From positions 1 through 64,000 of the forward strand of contig JASAND010020402.1 of the NCBI GenBank assembly GCA_030248195.1: a DNA stretch of 64,000 bases. The letters run 5' to 3'. The stretch comes from Trissonchulus latispiculum (taxonomy: Eukaryota; Nematoda; Enoplea; Enoplida; Ironidae). Every line of letters begins with the position of its first letter. The first letter of the stretch is position 1. The notes under the pieces are model-generated. The model worked only from the letters and a program-made list of their open reading frames with translations, was not told the origin of the DNA and searched no databases. Positions 63,787 to 64,000 of this stretch are shown piece after piece. The position numbers and the translations under genes are program-made.

Positions 63787-64000
63787 TAGTGTTGGGATTG
63801 GCCGAAAATTTCCATGGTTGGCTTGGCTTGGCTTGGCCGGAGTTTGAAGTTGGCCGGCCAATTGGCCGTTGGCCGTTGGCCGGCCAACGGCCAATGGCCA
63901 ACGGCCAATTGGCTGGCCGTTGGCCGTTGGCCGATGGCCGGCCAATGGCCGTTGGCCGGCCAACGGCCAATGGCCAACGGCCAACTGGTTGGCCGTTGGC
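63787..64000. mobile_element. hAT-like element with GGCCAACGGCCAAT words, cut by the window end
   Basis: TAGTGTTGGGATTGGCCG is followed by GGCTTGGCTTGGC and then dense GGCCAACGGCCAATGGCC words to the last base. Only the left end is visible. Confidence 0.7.

Overview
The window is nuclear DNA of a multicellular animal, but I cannot name the species. The reasons are one intron-rich metazoan-type protein kinase A gene spread over 35 kb, intergenic and intronic DNA that is AT-rich, long (TA)n microsatellites, and a very high load of small inverted-repeat DNA transposons (MITEs, foldbacks), satellites and one decayed LINE. No operons, ribosome binding sites, CRISPR, rRNA or convincing tRNA gene is present.

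Genes. (1) The cAMP-dependent protein kinase catalytic subunit (PKA-C) lies on the + strand, 19179-54542. I could place 14 coding exons with consistent phases. Two are alternative first exons (1a, 31 kb upstream; 1b), two are tandem homologous 127-nt exons encoding the catalytic loop (6a at 46489, 6b at 49218), and two are alternative last exons encoding different C-tails (11a at 52144, 11b at 54417). Phases allow 2 x 2 x 2 = 8 proteins; the 1b+6b+11b form is a conventional 347-residue PKA-C. (2) A single-exon gene on the - strand at 61561-62433 encodes a 290-residue four-helix membrane protein with a C-terminal coiled coil; I do not recognise its family with certainty. (3) A broken poly(A)-binding-protein RRM1 fragment sits at 57680-57860. 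(4) A decayed LINE reverse-transcriptase 3' end is on the - strand at about 42030-42720.

Layout. 1-19 kb: transposons and nested foldbacks, no gene. 19-44 kb: PKA-C first exons and exon 2, with very large introns filled by MITEs, two facing satellite arrays (33.2-34.4 and 39.1-41.1 kb) and foldbacks. 44.7-54.5 kb: the rest of the kinase. 54.5-61.5 kb: 3' UTR, then a gene-poor stretch with pseudogene and repeat fragments. 61.5-62.4 kb: the membrane protein. 62.4-64 kb: intergenic, ending inside a further repeat.

Two things stand out. First, the kinase gene swaps three parts of the protein: N-terminus, catalytic-loop/alphaE segment and C-tail. The reading phases make 6a and 6b mutually exclusive, because joining both creates an immediate stop. 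Second, at least seven hAT-like MITE families share a TIR of the type TAG/CAG-N-GATG and carry subterminal arrays of short self-complementary words, each family with a different word. Two other sister transposon families (A and B) have exchanged a repeated 15-mer in concert at nearly all of its positions. Exon, frame and TIR statements are read directly from the sequence; kinase residue roles come from the well-studied mammalian PKA family; regulation and transposition mechanism are inference.
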